Below, piece by piece: positions 1 to 8,790 of a DNA stretch of 64,000 nucleotides. Origin of the DNA: Lysobacter arenosi (lineage in GTDB: Bacteria > Pseudomonadota > Gammaproteobacteria > Xanthomonadales > Xanthomonadaceae); NCBI RefSeq assembly GCF_016613475.2, contig NZ_CP071517.1, forward strand, positions 3,596,001-3,660,000, read 5' to 3'. The notes beneath the pieces were generated by a model, which saw only the letters and a list, made by a program, of their open reading frames with translations, made no database searches and was not told the origin of the DNA. Each line of letters starts with the position of its first letter. Position 1 is the stretch's first letter. The position numbers and the translations under genes were made by a program.

Positions 1-1
1 G

Positions 2-1810
2 TCGGCGTTCCAGGGCGGTTCGGCCGGCGAGATCTACAAGCAGTTCGCCATCACCATCGCCATGGCGATGTTCTTCTCGGCGTTCCTGGCACTGGGCTTC
101 ACCCCGGCGCTGTGCGCGACGCTGCTCAAGCCGACCGCCGACCACCACCGCGACAACTTCGTCTTCCGCAACTTCAACAAGTTGTACGACAAGGTCAGCG
201 GCACCTACATCGGCCACATCGGCGGCGCGATCAAGCACACGCCGCGCTGGATGATGGTGTTCGGCCTGCTGGTGGTGCTGTGCGGCTTCCTGTTCACGCG
301 CATGCCGGGCAGCTTCCTGCCCGAGGAAGACCAGGGCTATGCGATCGCCCTGATCGGCCTGCCGCCGGGCGCGTCGATCACGCGCACCAACGCCGTGCTC
401 GACCAGGTCCGCTCGACCATGCAGAAGCAGGAAGGCTTCGACGGCATCTTCCAGGTCTCCGGCTTCAGCTTCGTCGGCCAGGGTGAGAACGTCGGCATCG
501 CCTTCATCCGCCTCAAGCCTTGGGAAGAGCGCAAGGTCACCGCCAGCGAGTTCATCCAGAACGCCAACATGGCGCTGTATGGCATCCGCGACGCGCAGAT
601 CTTCGTGATCAACCTGCCCACCGTCAGCGGCCTGGGTCAGTTCGGCGGTTTCGACATGTACCTGCAGGATCGCGGCGGCAAGGGCCGTGAGGCGCTGGCC
701 GAGGCGCGCAACACCCTGCTGGGCAAGGCCAATCAGAACCCGGCGCTGACCGCGGTGCGACCGAACCAGCTCGAGGAGGCGCCGCAGCTCAAGCTCGACG
801 TCGATCGTGTGCAGGCGCAGTCGATGGGCCTGTCGGTGTCGGACATCTACAACTCGATCCAGCTGATGCTGGCGCCGGTGTACGTCAACGACTTCGTCGA
901 CTCCGGCCGCGTCAAGCGCGTGACCATGCAGGCCGACGCGCCGTATCGCACCGGTCCGGGTTCGCTGGCCAACTTCTACACGCCCAGCCCCGATGGCGAC
1001 GCCGACGACACCGACCCCAACGGTGCGATGATCCCGTTGTCGAACGTGGTCAAGAGCCACTGGATCACCGCATCGCCGTCGCTGACCCGTTACAACGGTT
1101 ATTCGGCGGTGGAGATCGTCGGTTCGCAGGCACCGGGCCACAGCTCGGGCGAGGCGATGGACGAGATGCAGAAGATCGTCGAGGAGGACCTGCCGGAAGG
1201 CTTCGGTTACGACTGGACGGGCCAGTCGTATCAGGAAATCCTTTCGGGCAACCAGGCGCCGGCGCTGTTGGCGCTGTCGATCCTGGTGGTGTTCCTGTGC
1301 CTGGCGGCGTTGTACGAGAGCTGGTCGGTGCCGGTGGCGGTGCTGCTGGTGGTGCCGCTGGGTGCGCTGGGTGCGGTGCTGTTCTCGCTGCTGCGCGGCC
1401 TGCCCAACGACATCTACTTCAAGATCGGCCTGATCACCGTGATTGGCCTGGCGGCGAAGAACGCGATCCTGATCGTCGAGTTCGCGATCGAGCAGCGCCA
1501 GCACGGCAAGACGCTGCGCGAGGCGACGATCGAGGCGGCGCACCTGCGCTTCCGTCCGATCCTGATGACCTCGTTCGCGTTCATCATGGGCGTGTTCCCG
1601 CTGGCCATCTCCAGCGGCGCCGGCGCCAACTCGCGCCATGCGATCGGCACGGGCGTGATCGGCGGCATGATCTTCGCCACCTTCCTGGGCCTGCTGCTGA
1701 TCCCGGTGTTCTACGTGGCGGTGCGTCGTGTGCTCGGCGACAAGCTCGACGAGAAGCCGGTGCTGGTCCACGACGATGACGAGGAACCGCTGACGCGCCC
1801 GGCGACCTGA
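2..1810 (+). CDS. RND multidrug efflux permease, C-terminal part (5' truncated)
   Basis: This is the inner-membrane proton-driven pump of a tripartite HAE1-type (AcrB/MexB-like) exporter. The frame is already open at base 2 and enters in the middle of the protein, with a TPALCATLLKP motif typical of the end of the first transmembrane bundle. A periplasmic porter/docking region follows, then the second bundle (ALYESWSVP, GLAAKNAILIVEF, RPILMTSFAFIMGV, SRHAIGTGVIGG). About 600 residues are visible, so roughly the first 40 percent lies outside the window. An internal ATG at 62 is not the start, because coding similarity continues upstream of it. A strong hairpin follows the stop directly. The adaptor gene at the other end of the window belongs to a different operon. 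The substrate cannot be told. Confidence 0.95.
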   Translation, partial: SAFQGGSAGEIYKQFAITIAMAMFFSAFLALGFTPALCATLLKPTADHHRDNFVFRNFNKLYDKVSGTYIGHIGGAIKHTPRWMMVFGLLVVLCGFLFTRMPGSFLPEEDQGYAIALIGLPPGASITRTNAVLDQVRSTMQKQEGFDGIFQVSGFSFVGQGENVGIAFIRLKPWEERKVTASEFIQNANMALYGIRDAQIFVINLPTVSGLGQFGGFDMYLQDRGGKGREALAEARNTLLGKANQNPALTAVRPNQLEEAPQLKLDVDRVQAQSMGLSVSDIYNSIQLMLAPVYVNDFVDSGRVKRVTMQADAPYRTGPGSLANFYTPSPDGDADDTDPNGAMIPLSNVVKSHWITASPSLTRYNGYSAVEIVGSQAPGHSSGEAMDEMQKIVEEDLPEGFGYDWTGQSYQEILSGNQAPALLALSILVVFLCLAALYESWSVPVAVLLVVPLGALGAVLFSLLRGLPNDIYFKIGLITVIGLAAKNAILIVEFAIEQRQHGKTLREATIEAAHLRFRPILMTSFAFIMGVFPLAISSGAGANSRHAIGTGVIGGMIFATFLGLLLIPVFYVAVRRVLGDKLDEKPVLVHDDDEEPLTRPAT

Positions 1811-1831
1811 TCGCCGCACGCGTTGCGAATG

Positions 1832-1866
1832 CAAACAGCCCGCCAATCGGCGGGCTGTTTGTTTGC
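1832..1866 (+). terminator. Rho-independent terminator after the RND permease
   Basis: A perfect 13-bp stem (1832-1844 with 1849-1861) closes an AATC loop and is followed by a T-rich stretch. The hairpin plus 7 upstream bases is repeated exactly at 2714-2750. Confidence 0.85.
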
Positions 1867-2033
1867 GGGGCGCGGGTTCGAGCTGCATCGCCATGAGATT
1901 CGTCTCATGCGCTGACGAAGGGGCCAGACGTTGCTGCGAGATTGTCCCATGGCGTGTGGCGCTGACGATCGCCCACGCTATGCGGCTGCGCGTGGCTACG
2001 CGCTGCACATCCCCCACGTAAGGAACACAGCAG

Positions 2034-2666
2034 ATGAAGAAGACCCTGATGGCCCTGGCATTGGTTGCCATTGCCGCTCCGATTGCGTCCCAGGCCAGCG
2101 AGGCCAATGGCATCGGTTACAACTATGCGCAGCTCGACTACGTCTATTCCGACAGCGACGCCTTCGACATGGACGGCGGCACGCTCAGCGGTTCGTATGC
2201 CTTCACCGACAACTTCTTCACGTTCGGCGAGTACGGCAAAGTGAAGGGCGACCACGATGTCAGCGATTTCGTTTTCGAGGGCGGCTTCGACGGCATGAAA
2301 GCCGACGTCAAGGACAGTCACTGGTCGCTGGGTGCCGGCTTCAATGCTTCGATCGGCGACCGCGCCGACTGGGTGACGAAGGTGGCCTACGATCGCCACA
2401 CCGTGAAGGCGTCCGGTTACGGAATGCGCATTCGCGAGCACATCGATGGTGGCTACATCACCACCGGCGTGATGGGTCGCGTCACCGACAAGCTGACCGC
2501 GAATGCCTATCTTGGCTACACCGATTACAACCGTGGTTACGAAGGCAATGCCTTCGCCGACTTCGGCGCGGTGTACGCATTCAACCCGACCTGGGGCCTG
2601 CACGTCGGCGCGGTGCTGAGCGATGCCACCGAAACCTACTCGCTGGGTGTGCGCGCCAGCTTCTGA
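2034..2666 (+). CDS. Ax21-like outer-membrane beta-barrel protein
   Basis: The product has 210 residues. An N-terminal signal peptide (MKKTLMALALVAIAAP, cleavage near SQAS) precedes a chain of alternating aromatic/polar strands such as GYNYAQLDYVY, GSYAFTDNFFTFGEYG and AFADFGAVYAFNPTWGLHVG, ending in an aromatic C-terminus (RASF) expected of a BAM-inserted barrel. Length and layout resemble the Ax21/opacity-like small barrels of Xanthomonas and Stenotrophomonas; this is recall, not a search. AAGGAA lies about 9 bases before the ATG. The gene stands alone between two copies of the same terminator hairpin. It may be a structural or envelope-stress protein; no enzymatic residues are visible. Confidence 0.75.
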   Translation: MKKTLMALALVAIAAPIASQASEANGIGYNYAQLDYVYSDSDAFDMDGGTLSGSYAFTDNFFTFGEYGKVKGDHDVSDFVFEGGFDGMKADVKDSHWSLGAGFNASIGDRADWVTKVAYDRHTVKASGYGMRIREHIDGGYITTGVMGRVTDKLTANAYLGYTDYNRGYEGNAFADFGAVYAFNPTWGLHVGAVLSDATETYSLGVRASF

Positions 2667-2720
2667 TCCGGTTATCAACGGCGACGCCCGGCGACCCGGT
2701 CGCCTGTCCTGTCGCGAATG

Positions 2721-2755
2721 CAAACAGCCCGCCAATCGGCGGGCTGTTTGCTTGT
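2721..2755 (+). terminator. Rho-independent terminator after the Ax21-like gene
   Basis: The 13-bp stem 2721-2733 / 2738-2750 with an AATC loop is identical to the hairpin that ends the upstream permease gene. A short T-rich tail follows. Confidence 0.8.
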
Positions 2756-2782
2756 GAGGGGCGAGCGGGTTGCGCGCAAAAG

Positions 2783-2813
2783 AAAAAACCCGACAGCTTT
2801 CGCTGCCGGGTTT
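2783..2813 (-). terminator. Terminator of the phasin gene
   Basis: Read on the minus strand, AACCCGGCAGC pairs with GCTGTCGGGTT across a four-base loop with one A-C mismatch, followed by a T-rich run (complement of 2781-2788). It lies about 90 bases past the phasin stop. Confidence 0.8.
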
Positions 2814-2901
2814 CAAATCCACCGCCGGGAGGGGTTGGCGGGGAGAGATAAAGGAAATCAGTGACCTTGGAGAGAGGCGGCTGTTTCGTTATCCGAATTA
2901 C

Positions 2902-3300
2902 TTACTTGGCAGCCTTGTTGGCGGCCTTGATGGTGTTGTCGACGCTCGTCTGCACTTCCTTGGCCGAGGTCTCGAACTGGGCCTTGGCCAGCTCGGTGAT
3001 CGCGCCGTGGGTCTTGAGGGTGCGGCCGAACACTTCCTGGCCGGTGCTCACGCTGCGCTCGAGGTTCTCGCGAGCCACCTGCACGCCCTTGGGCAGCAGC
3101 GACTTGGCGGCTTCGAAGTCACGCACTTCGGCGGCTTCGCCGAGGAAGGCGAACGTGGCATTGACGCGGTCTTCGATCGCGGCCAGCTGCAGGCCGATGA
3201 CGGCCTCGGCATTGGCGAGGGCGAGACGGTTCACCTGCGCGGCGGTCTCCGCGAACTGGCGCGTCGCGGCGGCAAATTGCTCGTTGAACGGCTGGTACAT
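2902..3300 (-). CDS. Phasin family protein
   Basis: A 132-residue, almost wholly helical, cysteine-free protein beginning MYQPFNEQFAAATRQFAETA. Phasins coat polyhydroxyalkanoate granules or act as granule-associated/stress proteins through amphipathic helices. Features seen are the N-terminal phasin region with heptad-like Ala/Leu/Phe spacing (about 5-100) and an Ala/Lys-rich tail (KAANKAAK) like that of many PHA-associated proteins. The reading frame is open far upstream on this strand, but 3300 is chosen because family similarity begins at MYQP. The gene is monocistronic with its own terminator. A TGTTGCA/TGCAACA palindrome lies 74 bases upstream. No PHA synthase gene is in this window. Confidence 0.85.
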   Translation of the reverse strand: MYQPFNEQFAAATRQFAETAAQVNRLALANAEAVIGLQLAAIEDRVNATFAFLGEAAEVRDFEAAKSLLPKGVQVARENLERSVSTGQEVFGRTLKTHGAITELAKAQFETSAKEVQTSVDNTIKAANKAAK

Positions 3301-3373
3301 GGTTGACTCCGTTAGGTGGTTGCAATCCGGGGAGAGGGAGTTCGGATTGTGCGGTGCAGCATAAATCCATTCG

Positions 3374-3388
3374 TGTTGCAGTGCAACA
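3374..3388. promoter_or_regulatory. Palindrome, candidate operator of the phasin gene
   Basis: TGTTGCA-G-TGCAACA is a perfect 7-bp inverted repeat between the divergent phasin and patatin genes, with further TGC-rich sequence (gtgcggtgcagca) beside it on the phasin side. PhaR-type regulators of phasin genes bind TGC-rich sites. Assigning this site to such a regulator is inference. Confidence 0.4.
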
Positions 3389-3505
3389 TGGTCGGCAGGC
3401 AGGTTCAGCGGGGGGTTGGGTCTGGCCGACGGGACCGGCTGGCACAATGGCGTCACGCGATCGCCACGTGACTCCGTGTCACCGTCTGAATGCGCCGCAG
3501 CAGGG

Positions 3506-5803
3506 ATGATGGCCTTCCAGGATGACCAGAAGATGATGCGAGACCTCGTGCCCGCCAGTTTCCGCCTCCTGCGCGCCGCATCCCGGCTCGGCCCCGGTCG
3601 GCTGGCCGCCCTGGCCTTGCTGGCGCTGCTCCCGGTTGCCTCGGCCCTGGCCCAGCAGGCCCAGCCGCCCTGCGTCGGCCTGGTCCTGGGCGGCGGCGGT
3701 GCCCGCGGCTCGGCCCATGTCGGCGTCCTCAAGGTTCTCGAGCGCGAACGCATCCCGGTGTGCCGGGTCGCCGGCACCAGCATGGGATCGATTGTTGGTG
3801 GCCTGTACGCCACCGGCTACACCCCGGCCGAAATGGAAACGCTGATCGAGACCATCGACTGGGCCGACATGTTCATCGACGACCCGCCGCGCGCGGGCCA
3901 GCCGATGCGGCGCAAGGACGCCGACTTCCGCTACCTGCTCGACCTGGAGATCGGTTACACCGACGGTCGCGTGGTGCTGCCGGTCGGCATCGTGCAGGGG
4001 CAGAAACTGTTGCTGCTGCTGCGCCGGCTGACCTTGTCGACGTGGAACGTGAAGGACTTCGACCAGTTGCCGATCCCGTTCCGCGCCGTCGCCGCCGACA
4101 TCATCACCGGCGACAAGGTGGTCTTCGAAGATGGCGACCTCGCACTGGCGATCCGCTCGAGCATGTCGGTGCCCGGTGCGTTCGCGCCGGTGCGCATCGA
4201 CAACCGCCTGCTGGTCGACGGCGGCATGGCCGACAACGTGCCGGTCGATGTCGTGCGCAAGATGGGTGCGCAGCGGATGATCGTGGTCGACGTCGGCTCG
4301 CCGCTGCACACCGAGGCGACGCTGACCAACCCTCTGGCGATCATGGACCAGATGATCAGCGCGCTGATGGCGGAGAAAGTGCGCGCGCAGCTGGCCACGC
4401 TGACCGACCAGGACGTGCTGATCCGCCCCGAGCTGGGCGACATCACCGCATCGGAGTTCAATCGCGGCGCAGAGGCGATCGCGATCGGCGAGAAAGCCGC
4501 CGAGGCCGCGTTGCCGCAGTTGCGCGCGATGGCCGTCGACGAAGCCACCTACGCCGCCTACCGCGAGAGCCAGCGGCAACGCAGCTTCGACCCGGGGCTG
4601 GTGCAGTTCCTCGACGTCATCAAGGTCGATTCGCCCTCGGCCAATCGCCAGGTCGAGCGCGCGGTGGCCGAGAACCTCGACAAGCCGTTCGATGTCGACG
4701 AGATCGAGAAGGACCTGGGCACCGCCTACGGCGACGGCCGCTTCCAGCAGATCGACTACCGGTTGACCGAACGCAATGGCGAGATGGGGCTGGAGATCAT
4801 CCCGGTCGACAAACCGTGGCGCGCCTTCGGCAAGCTCGGCTTCCAGCTCGACGACAACTTCAACGGCCGCAACAGCTACATGGTTTCGGCCGAGCTGACG
4901 TTCAACAACATCAACAGCCTCGGCGCCGAGTGGCGCACCGTGGGGCGCCTGGGGCGAATCACCGGCGTGCTGTCGGAGTTCTACCAGCCCTTCGGCCAGA
5001 CCGGCGAGTTCTACCTGAAGCCGTCGCTCGAGCTGCGCAACGAATCACTGCCGCTGTGGGCGAACGGCAACCAGTTGGCGGAGTTCCGCATCAACCGCCG
5101 CGAGGTCGCGCTGGAAGCCGGCTACACGCCGGAGCCGGAATGGCGGGTGTCCGCCCAGCTCATGCGCGGCCGCGACCGCGCTGACCTGCTGATCGGCAAC
5201 CCCAACGATTTCACCGGCGGCAAGGAGGGCTACGCCGGCATCGACTACAACGCCACCTGGGACACGCTGGACAGCATCAACTTCCCGACCCAGGGCACGC
5301 GTGTCAGCGTCGACCTGGAGACCTATTACGACGTGATGGGTGCGGACGTCGAAGGCAACGTCGCCCGCCTCACCGCCGACTGGGCACGCGCGTGGGGCCG
5401 CTACCACCTGCTGTTGGGTGCGCGTTTCAGCAGCGCGCTGGAAGACGACAACTTCTTCCAGACCCAGGGCTTCCTCGGCGGGTTCCTCAACCTGTCGGGG
5501 TTCGACGAGCGCGCGCTGTTCGGCAACCAGACCGCGCTGGCGCGCGCGGTGCTGTACCGGCGCACCGGCAATACCAGTCGCCTGTTCTCGTTGCCGATGT
5601 ATGTCGGCGCCAGCCTGGAAACAGGCAACGCATGGTTCAGCAAGGACCTGGTGGATGCCGACGACCTGATCCTCGCCGGCAGCCTCTTCATCGGCTTCAG
5701 CACGCCGCTGGGGCCGATGTTCCTGGCCTACGGCGGCAACGACGATGGCGAGAGCTCGTGGTACCTGACCTTCGGCTCGCTGCTGCGTCCGACCGTCAAA
5801 TAG
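3506..5803 (+). CDS. Patatin-like phospholipase with outer-membrane barrel (type Vd autotransporter, PlpD-like)
   Basis: The product has 765 residues from the ATG at 3506; ATGs at 3509 and 3533 are alternatives. A signal peptide ends near ASALAQQAQ. The patatin lipase domain (about 55-340) has the oxyanion GGGGARG (62-68), the nucleophile motif GTSMG (Ser82) and the DGG motif (Asp228), so the Ser-Asp dyad is intact. A POTRA-like segment (about 370-430) and a 16-strand-type Omp85/surface-antigen barrel follow to the end (about 435-765). This layout matches Pseudomonas PlpD, in which the barrel exports its own lipase domain. The stop is one base from the stop of convergent queD, and no terminator separates them. 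Confidence 0.92.
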   Translation: MMAFQDDQKMMRDLVPASFRLLRAASRLGPGRLAALALLALLPVASALAQQAQPPCVGLVLGGGGARGSAHVGVLKVLERERIPVCRVAGTSMGSIVGGLYATGYTPAEMETLIETIDWADMFIDDPPRAGQPMRRKDADFRYLLDLEIGYTDGRVVLPVGIVQGQKLLLLLRRLTLSTWNVKDFDQLPIPFRAVAADIITGDKVVFEDGDLALAIRSSMSVPGAFAPVRIDNRLLVDGGMADNVPVDVVRKMGAQRMIVVDVGSPLHTEATLTNPLAIMDQMISALMAEKVRAQLATLTDQDVLIRPELGDITASEFNRGAEAIAIGEKAAEAALPQLRAMAVDEATYAAYRESQRQRSFDPGLVQFLDVIKVDSPSANRQVERAVAENLDKPFDVDEIEKDLGTAYGDGRFQQIDYRLTERNGEMGLEIIPVDKPWRAFGKLGFQLDDNFNGRNSYMVSAELTFNNINSLGAEWRTVGRLGRITGVLSEFYQPFGQTGEFYLKPSLELRNESLPLWANGNQLAEFRINRREVALEAGYTPEPEWRVSAQLMRGRDRADLLIGNPNDFTGGKEGYAGIDYNATWDTLDSINFPTQGTRVSVDLETYYDVMGADVEGNVARLTADWARAWGRYHLLLGARFSSALEDDNFFQTQGFLGGFLNLSGFDERALFGNQTALARAVLYRRTGNTSRLFSLPMYVGASLETGNAWFSKDLVDADDLILAGSLFIGFSTPLGPMFLAYGGNDDGESSWYLTFGSLLRPTVK

Positions 5804-5804
5804 C

Positions 5805-6161
5805 TCAGCTGCCGCGGTAATGGCAGCCGGAGGTGCAGGTCTCGTGCACCACCACTTCCGACAGCAGCGGCAGTGCCGGCTTGAGGTTGTCCCAGATCCA
5901 CACCGCCAGGCGTTCGCTGGTCGGGTTGTCGAGGCCGTCGATGTCGTTGAGGTAATGGTGGTCGAGGCGGTCGTACAGCGGCTGGAAGGCGGCCTTGAGA
6001 TCGCTGAAATCCATGACCCAGCCCAGGTGCGGGTCGATCTCGCCCTCGACGTGGATCTCGATGCGGAAACTGTGCCCGTGCAGGCGCGCGCACTTGTGCC
6101 CCGGGGGCACGTTAGGCAGGCGGTGCGCTGCCTCCAGGGTGAATGCCTTGAAGATCTTCAT
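5805..6161 (-). CDS. queD: 6-carboxy-5,6,7,8-tetrahydropterin synthase
   Basis: QueD converts 7,8-dihydroneopterin triphosphate to 6-carboxytetrahydropterin in queuosine/7-deazaguanine synthesis. The 118-residue protein is of normal length. Visible residues are the zinc ligands His13 (EAAHRL), His28 and His30 (LHGH), the catalytic Cys24 ([10 protein letters not shown]), the DRLDHHYLN segment with the catalytic Asp/His, and the substrate-anchoring Glu107 (VHETCT). The start at 6161 gives the usual [14 protein letters not shown]-terminus. The gene begins 10 bases after the stop of the serine-hydrolase gene on the same strand and is probably cotranscribed with it. Other queuosine genes are not in the window. 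Confidence 0.93.
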   Translation of the reverse strand: MKIFKAFTLEAAHRLPNVPPGHKCARLHGHSFRIEIHVEGEIDPHLGWVMDFSDLKAAFQPLYDRLDHHYLNDIDGLDNPTSERLAVWIWDNLKPALPLLSEVVVHETCTSGCHYRGS

Positions 6162-6171
6162 GCCGCCCAGT

Positions 6172-7302
6172 TTACTCCGGGCGTGGCGGCACCCCGCACT
6201 CACCCTTGCCACCGGCCCTGGCGGCGGCATTGGCGGCGCCGACATAGCGGCCCACCAGCGCCTTGAGCTGGTCGAACTCCTCGCGGCGGGTGACCGCGCC
6301 GGCGATGGTCCGGCCCGACACCGGCTCGCGCACCACCAGCGTGCCCCAGAAGCCGGAATGGCCGGTCGCGGCGACGCCGTCGAACGAGTAGGTCAGCAAG
6401 CCCAGGCGATATGGGCTGTCGGCGGGCAGGCCGACCGGGGACTGCATCAGCGCCAGCGTGGCGCCGTTCCGGAAGACCCGGCCGGCCAGCAGGGCGTCGA
6501 AGAAGGTCGCCATGTCGGCAGGCGTGGCGACGATGCCGCCGCCGCCGAACAGGTCCATCGACGGATCCCAGTCGTAGGTGTCGTCGCCCTCGAAGAACTG
6601 GTGCGCGCGCGTGCGTCCACGTGCCGGTTCGGCGCGTTCCCACCAGGTGTCGGGCAGGCCGCGGCCGCTCAGCGCGAGCTGCGTGCGTACCGCCTTCGGC
6701 AACGGCTGGCCGCTGACGCGCTCGATGATCGTGCCGAGCAGGATGTAGCCGGTGTCGGAGTACGAATACTTCTCGCCGGGTTTGCCGACCGGCTGCGTCC
6801 ACTCGACCAGGTGCGCGACATCCTCCGCCGGCGTCCATTTCGTCGCCGGGTTGGCCTTGACCGCGGCGATGAACTGCGGCGCCTGCGCGTGGTCGGCCAG
6901 GCCCGAGGTGTGGCTGAGCAGCTGGCGCACGGTCATCTCGCCGGGGTTGTAACCGTCGCGCTTGAGCAAATCGATCCATTGCGCGGGCAGGTACTGGTCG
7001 ATCGTCGATTGCAGGTCGAGCTTGCCGGCTTCGTGCAGGCGCAGCGCGGTCGCGGCGACATAGGTCTTGGTCACGCTGGCGATGCGGAAACCTTCGTCGC
7101 CTTTCAACGGTGTTGCCGAAGGAGCCGCCAGCACGCGCGTGTCACGGGCACCACCGGGCGCAAGCGTCGACACGACGATCTGTCCTTTCAGCGCGCCGGC
7201 ATCGAGCGGAGGCAGCGCCTGCGCGAGGCAGGCATCGGCCGCGGCTGCTGTCAGTGCGGTGGAGTACAGAAATGCGGTAACGCCAATCCGGGTCAAGGTC
7301 AT
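6172..7302 (-). CDS. Serine hydrolase of the beta-lactamase / D-alanyl-D-alanine carboxypeptidase fold
   Basis: A 376-residue protein with a signal peptide ([22 protein letters not shown]). It carries the class C beta-lactamase-fold motifs SVTK (Ser76, Lys79), a YxN variant YSD (181-183) in [13 protein letters not shown], and HSG near the C-terminus in place of KTG. Such proteins act in the periplasm as penicillin-binding-like peptidases or esterases, and few are true beta-lactamases, so no resistance role should be assumed. Asp instead of Asn in the YxN box is common in the esterase/peptidase branch. The frame is open further upstream, but the signal peptide sets the start at 7302. It is followed at 10 bases by queD. 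Confidence 0.85.
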   Translation of the reverse strand: MTLTRIGVTAFLYSTALTAAAADACLAQALPPLDAGALKGQIVVSTLAPGGARDTRVLAAPSATPLKGDEGFRIASVTKTYVAATALRLHEAGKLDLQSTIDQYLPAQWIDLLKRDGYNPGEMTVRQLLSHTSGLADHAQAPQFIAAVKANPATKWTPAEDVAHLVEWTQPVGKPGEKYSYSDTGYILLGTIIERVSGQPLPKAVRTQLALSGRGLPDTWWERAEPARGRTRAHQFFEGDDTYDWDPSMDLFGGGGIVATPADMATFFDALLAGRVFRNGATLALMQSPVGLPADSPYRLGLLTYSFDGVAATGHSGFWGTLVVREPVSGRTIAGAVTRREEFDQLKALVGRYVGAANAAARAGGKGECGVPPRPE

Positions 7303-7538
7303 CGTGGTCAGCACTCGCAGTGGTCGCCGCCATCTTGGCGTGCATTCGTGGCTGCCGACCATGGCATTGGTCACGTCAGCAGCACCGCTGGTGCAACGCG
7401 GTGTCGCATCGAGGCCCGTACACGTGGACCTCGCATCGATGAACCCCACCCCAGCATCAACGCGCGGTTATCGGCGTCTTCACGCAGCGGTACAGGCGCC
7501 GATACGCACACTGGCCGCACATCGAACCGGAGCACTAC

Positions 7539-7889
7539 ATGAGCATGAAGACGAAACTTTCCATGATCGCAGGCGCATCGCTATTGATTGCGGTTGCCAT
7601 GCCGATGCAGCTGATGGCCCAGGACAAGGCCCAGTCAATGGAAGCCGAAGAGGGTGATTCGTCGCAGCCTGCGAGCGACACGTGGATCACCACCAAGGTC
7701 AAGACCGACCTGATGGCCACGGCGGACGTGCCGGGCACGACGATCGATGTCGAGACCGTCAACGGCACCGTCAAACTCGCCGGTACCGTCGACAACAAGG
7801 CGAGCGCCGACAAGGCCGTCGCCGTCGCCAAGAAGATCAAGGGCGTCAAGAGCGTCGATGCCTCCGCGTTGACGGTCGCCAAGAAGTAA
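7539..7889 (+). CDS. Periplasmic BON-domain protein
   Basis: The product has 116 residues. A signal peptide (about 1-28, ending LMAQ) and an acidic linker (EAEEGDSSQPA) precede one BON domain (about 48-116). The domain shows TWITTKVKTDLM, the VNGTVKLAGTV strand pair and the closing AKKIKGVKSVDASALTV. BON domains bind membranes or phospholipid and occur in OsmY-type stress proteins. GGAG six bases upstream supports the ATG at 7539. The gene is single, with a strong terminator. Confidence 0.88.
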   Translation: MSMKTKLSMIAGASLLIAVAMPMQLMAQDKAQSMEAEEGDSSQPASDTWITTKVKTDLMATADVPGTTIDVETVNGTVKLAGTVDNKASADKAVAVAKKIKGVKSVDASALTVAKK

Positions 7890-7907
7890 CCGGCAATCGC
7901 AACGCTG

Positions 7908-7941
7908 CCCCTCTCCCGTGCTGCGCGGGAGAGGGGTTTTG
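7908..7941 (+). terminator. Rho-independent terminator after the BON gene
   Basis: An 11-bp perfect stem (7908-7918 with 7926-7936) and a seven-base loop are followed by TTTTG. Confidence 0.88.
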
Positions 7942-7980
7942 TTTGTTTCATCGCTGGGCGGTCCGCGCGGCCGACGGCGC

Positions 7981-8790
7981 TCAGCTGCGTGACGGCTCGC
8001 TGGTCGACGACGCGACCTTGCCGCGCTCGCGCATGCGCAAGCCGGCGGCTTCCTCACGCGCACCCATGATCATCTCGCTCAGCCACTTGATCAGGATGGC
8101 CGTATAGGCCTTCTGCGCGGGCTTCTCGGTGAAGGCATGATCGGCGCCGTCGACCGTGCGCCGGGTCAGCGAGCGCGCATGCCGGAACGCTTCGGCGTAG
8201 TTGTCGATCACCGCCTCGGGCACGATCTCGTCGTGTTCGGCGGCCACCAACAGTGCGTGCCCGCGATAGTCGGCGCAGGCGCGCAGGGCGCGGTTCTGGT
8301 CCCAGCGCAGCGTGCTGCGGCGATAAGCGCGCAGGTCGGTGTCGACGTGCAGGCGCAGCTTCGGCAGGTCCCAGCCTTCGTCCTTGTAGAGCGCAGGCGA
8401 GCGCAGCGTCAGCCAGTGCACCGGGCGCAGCGCCGTCAGCAGCGCTGCGAGGTAGCCGCCGTAGCTGATGCCGACTACCGCTATGGCCGTGGGGTCGACG
8501 TTGGGTCGCCTGACCAGCCAGTCGTAGGCGGCGAGCAGGTCGGCCAGGTTCTGCGGACGGTTTACGTTCTCCCAATGGCGCGCGGTGCGCTCGTGCCCGC
8601 GCAGGTCGAATGTCAGGCAGACACAACCGATGCCGGCGGCCTCGCGGGCGCGCACCAGGTCGTGCTCCTGGCTGCCGCCCCAGCCGTGCACGAACAGCAC
8701 CCCCGGAAGGCGCGCGGCCGGAGACAGGACGGTGCCGCAGATGCGTTCGTCCTCGACGTCGAGCTCGACGGACTCAAGCCGGATGTCCAT
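7981..8790 (-). CDS. Alpha/beta hydrolase (dienelactone-hydrolase/acyl-esterase like)
   Basis: A 269-residue cytoplasmic alpha/beta hydrolase starting MDIRLESVELDVEDERI. Motifs seen are the oxyanion-side HGWGG (about 35), the nucleophile elbow GISYGG, the acid-loop region AAEHDEIVP and the catalytic His in DGADHAFTE. The substrate is unknown. Its start overlaps the last 17 bases of the DUF3182 gene, so the two are probably translated together. It is the last gene of the minus-strand block. An upstream ATG at 8814 is possible but would deepen the overlap. Confidence 0.85.
   Translation of the reverse strand: MDIRLESVELDVEDERICGTVLSPAARLPGVLFVHGWGGSQEHDLVRAREAAGIGCVCLTFDLRGHERTARHWENVNRPQNLADLLAAYDWLVRRPNVDPTAIAVVGISYGGYLAALLTALRPVHWLTLRSPALYKDEGWDLPKLRLHVDTDLRAYRRSTLRWDQNRALRACADYRGHALLVAAEHDEIVPEAVIDNYAEAFRHARSLTRRTVDGADHAFTEKPAQKAYTAILIKWLSEMIMGAREEAAGLRMRERGKVASSTSEPSRS

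Larger units (their letters stand above)
1825..2750. repeat. Direct repeat of a 37-base terminator block flanking one gene
   Basis: Bases 1825-1861 and 2714-2750 are identical (gcgaatgc followed by the same hairpin). The two copies bracket the Ax21-like gene and its promoter region. Confidence 0.9.

Noticed and set aside
6172..7302. Antibiotic-resistance beta-lactamase
   Set aside because: The fold is shared with peptidases and esterases; YSD and HSG replace the lactamase YxN/KTG motifs, so resistance is not supported.
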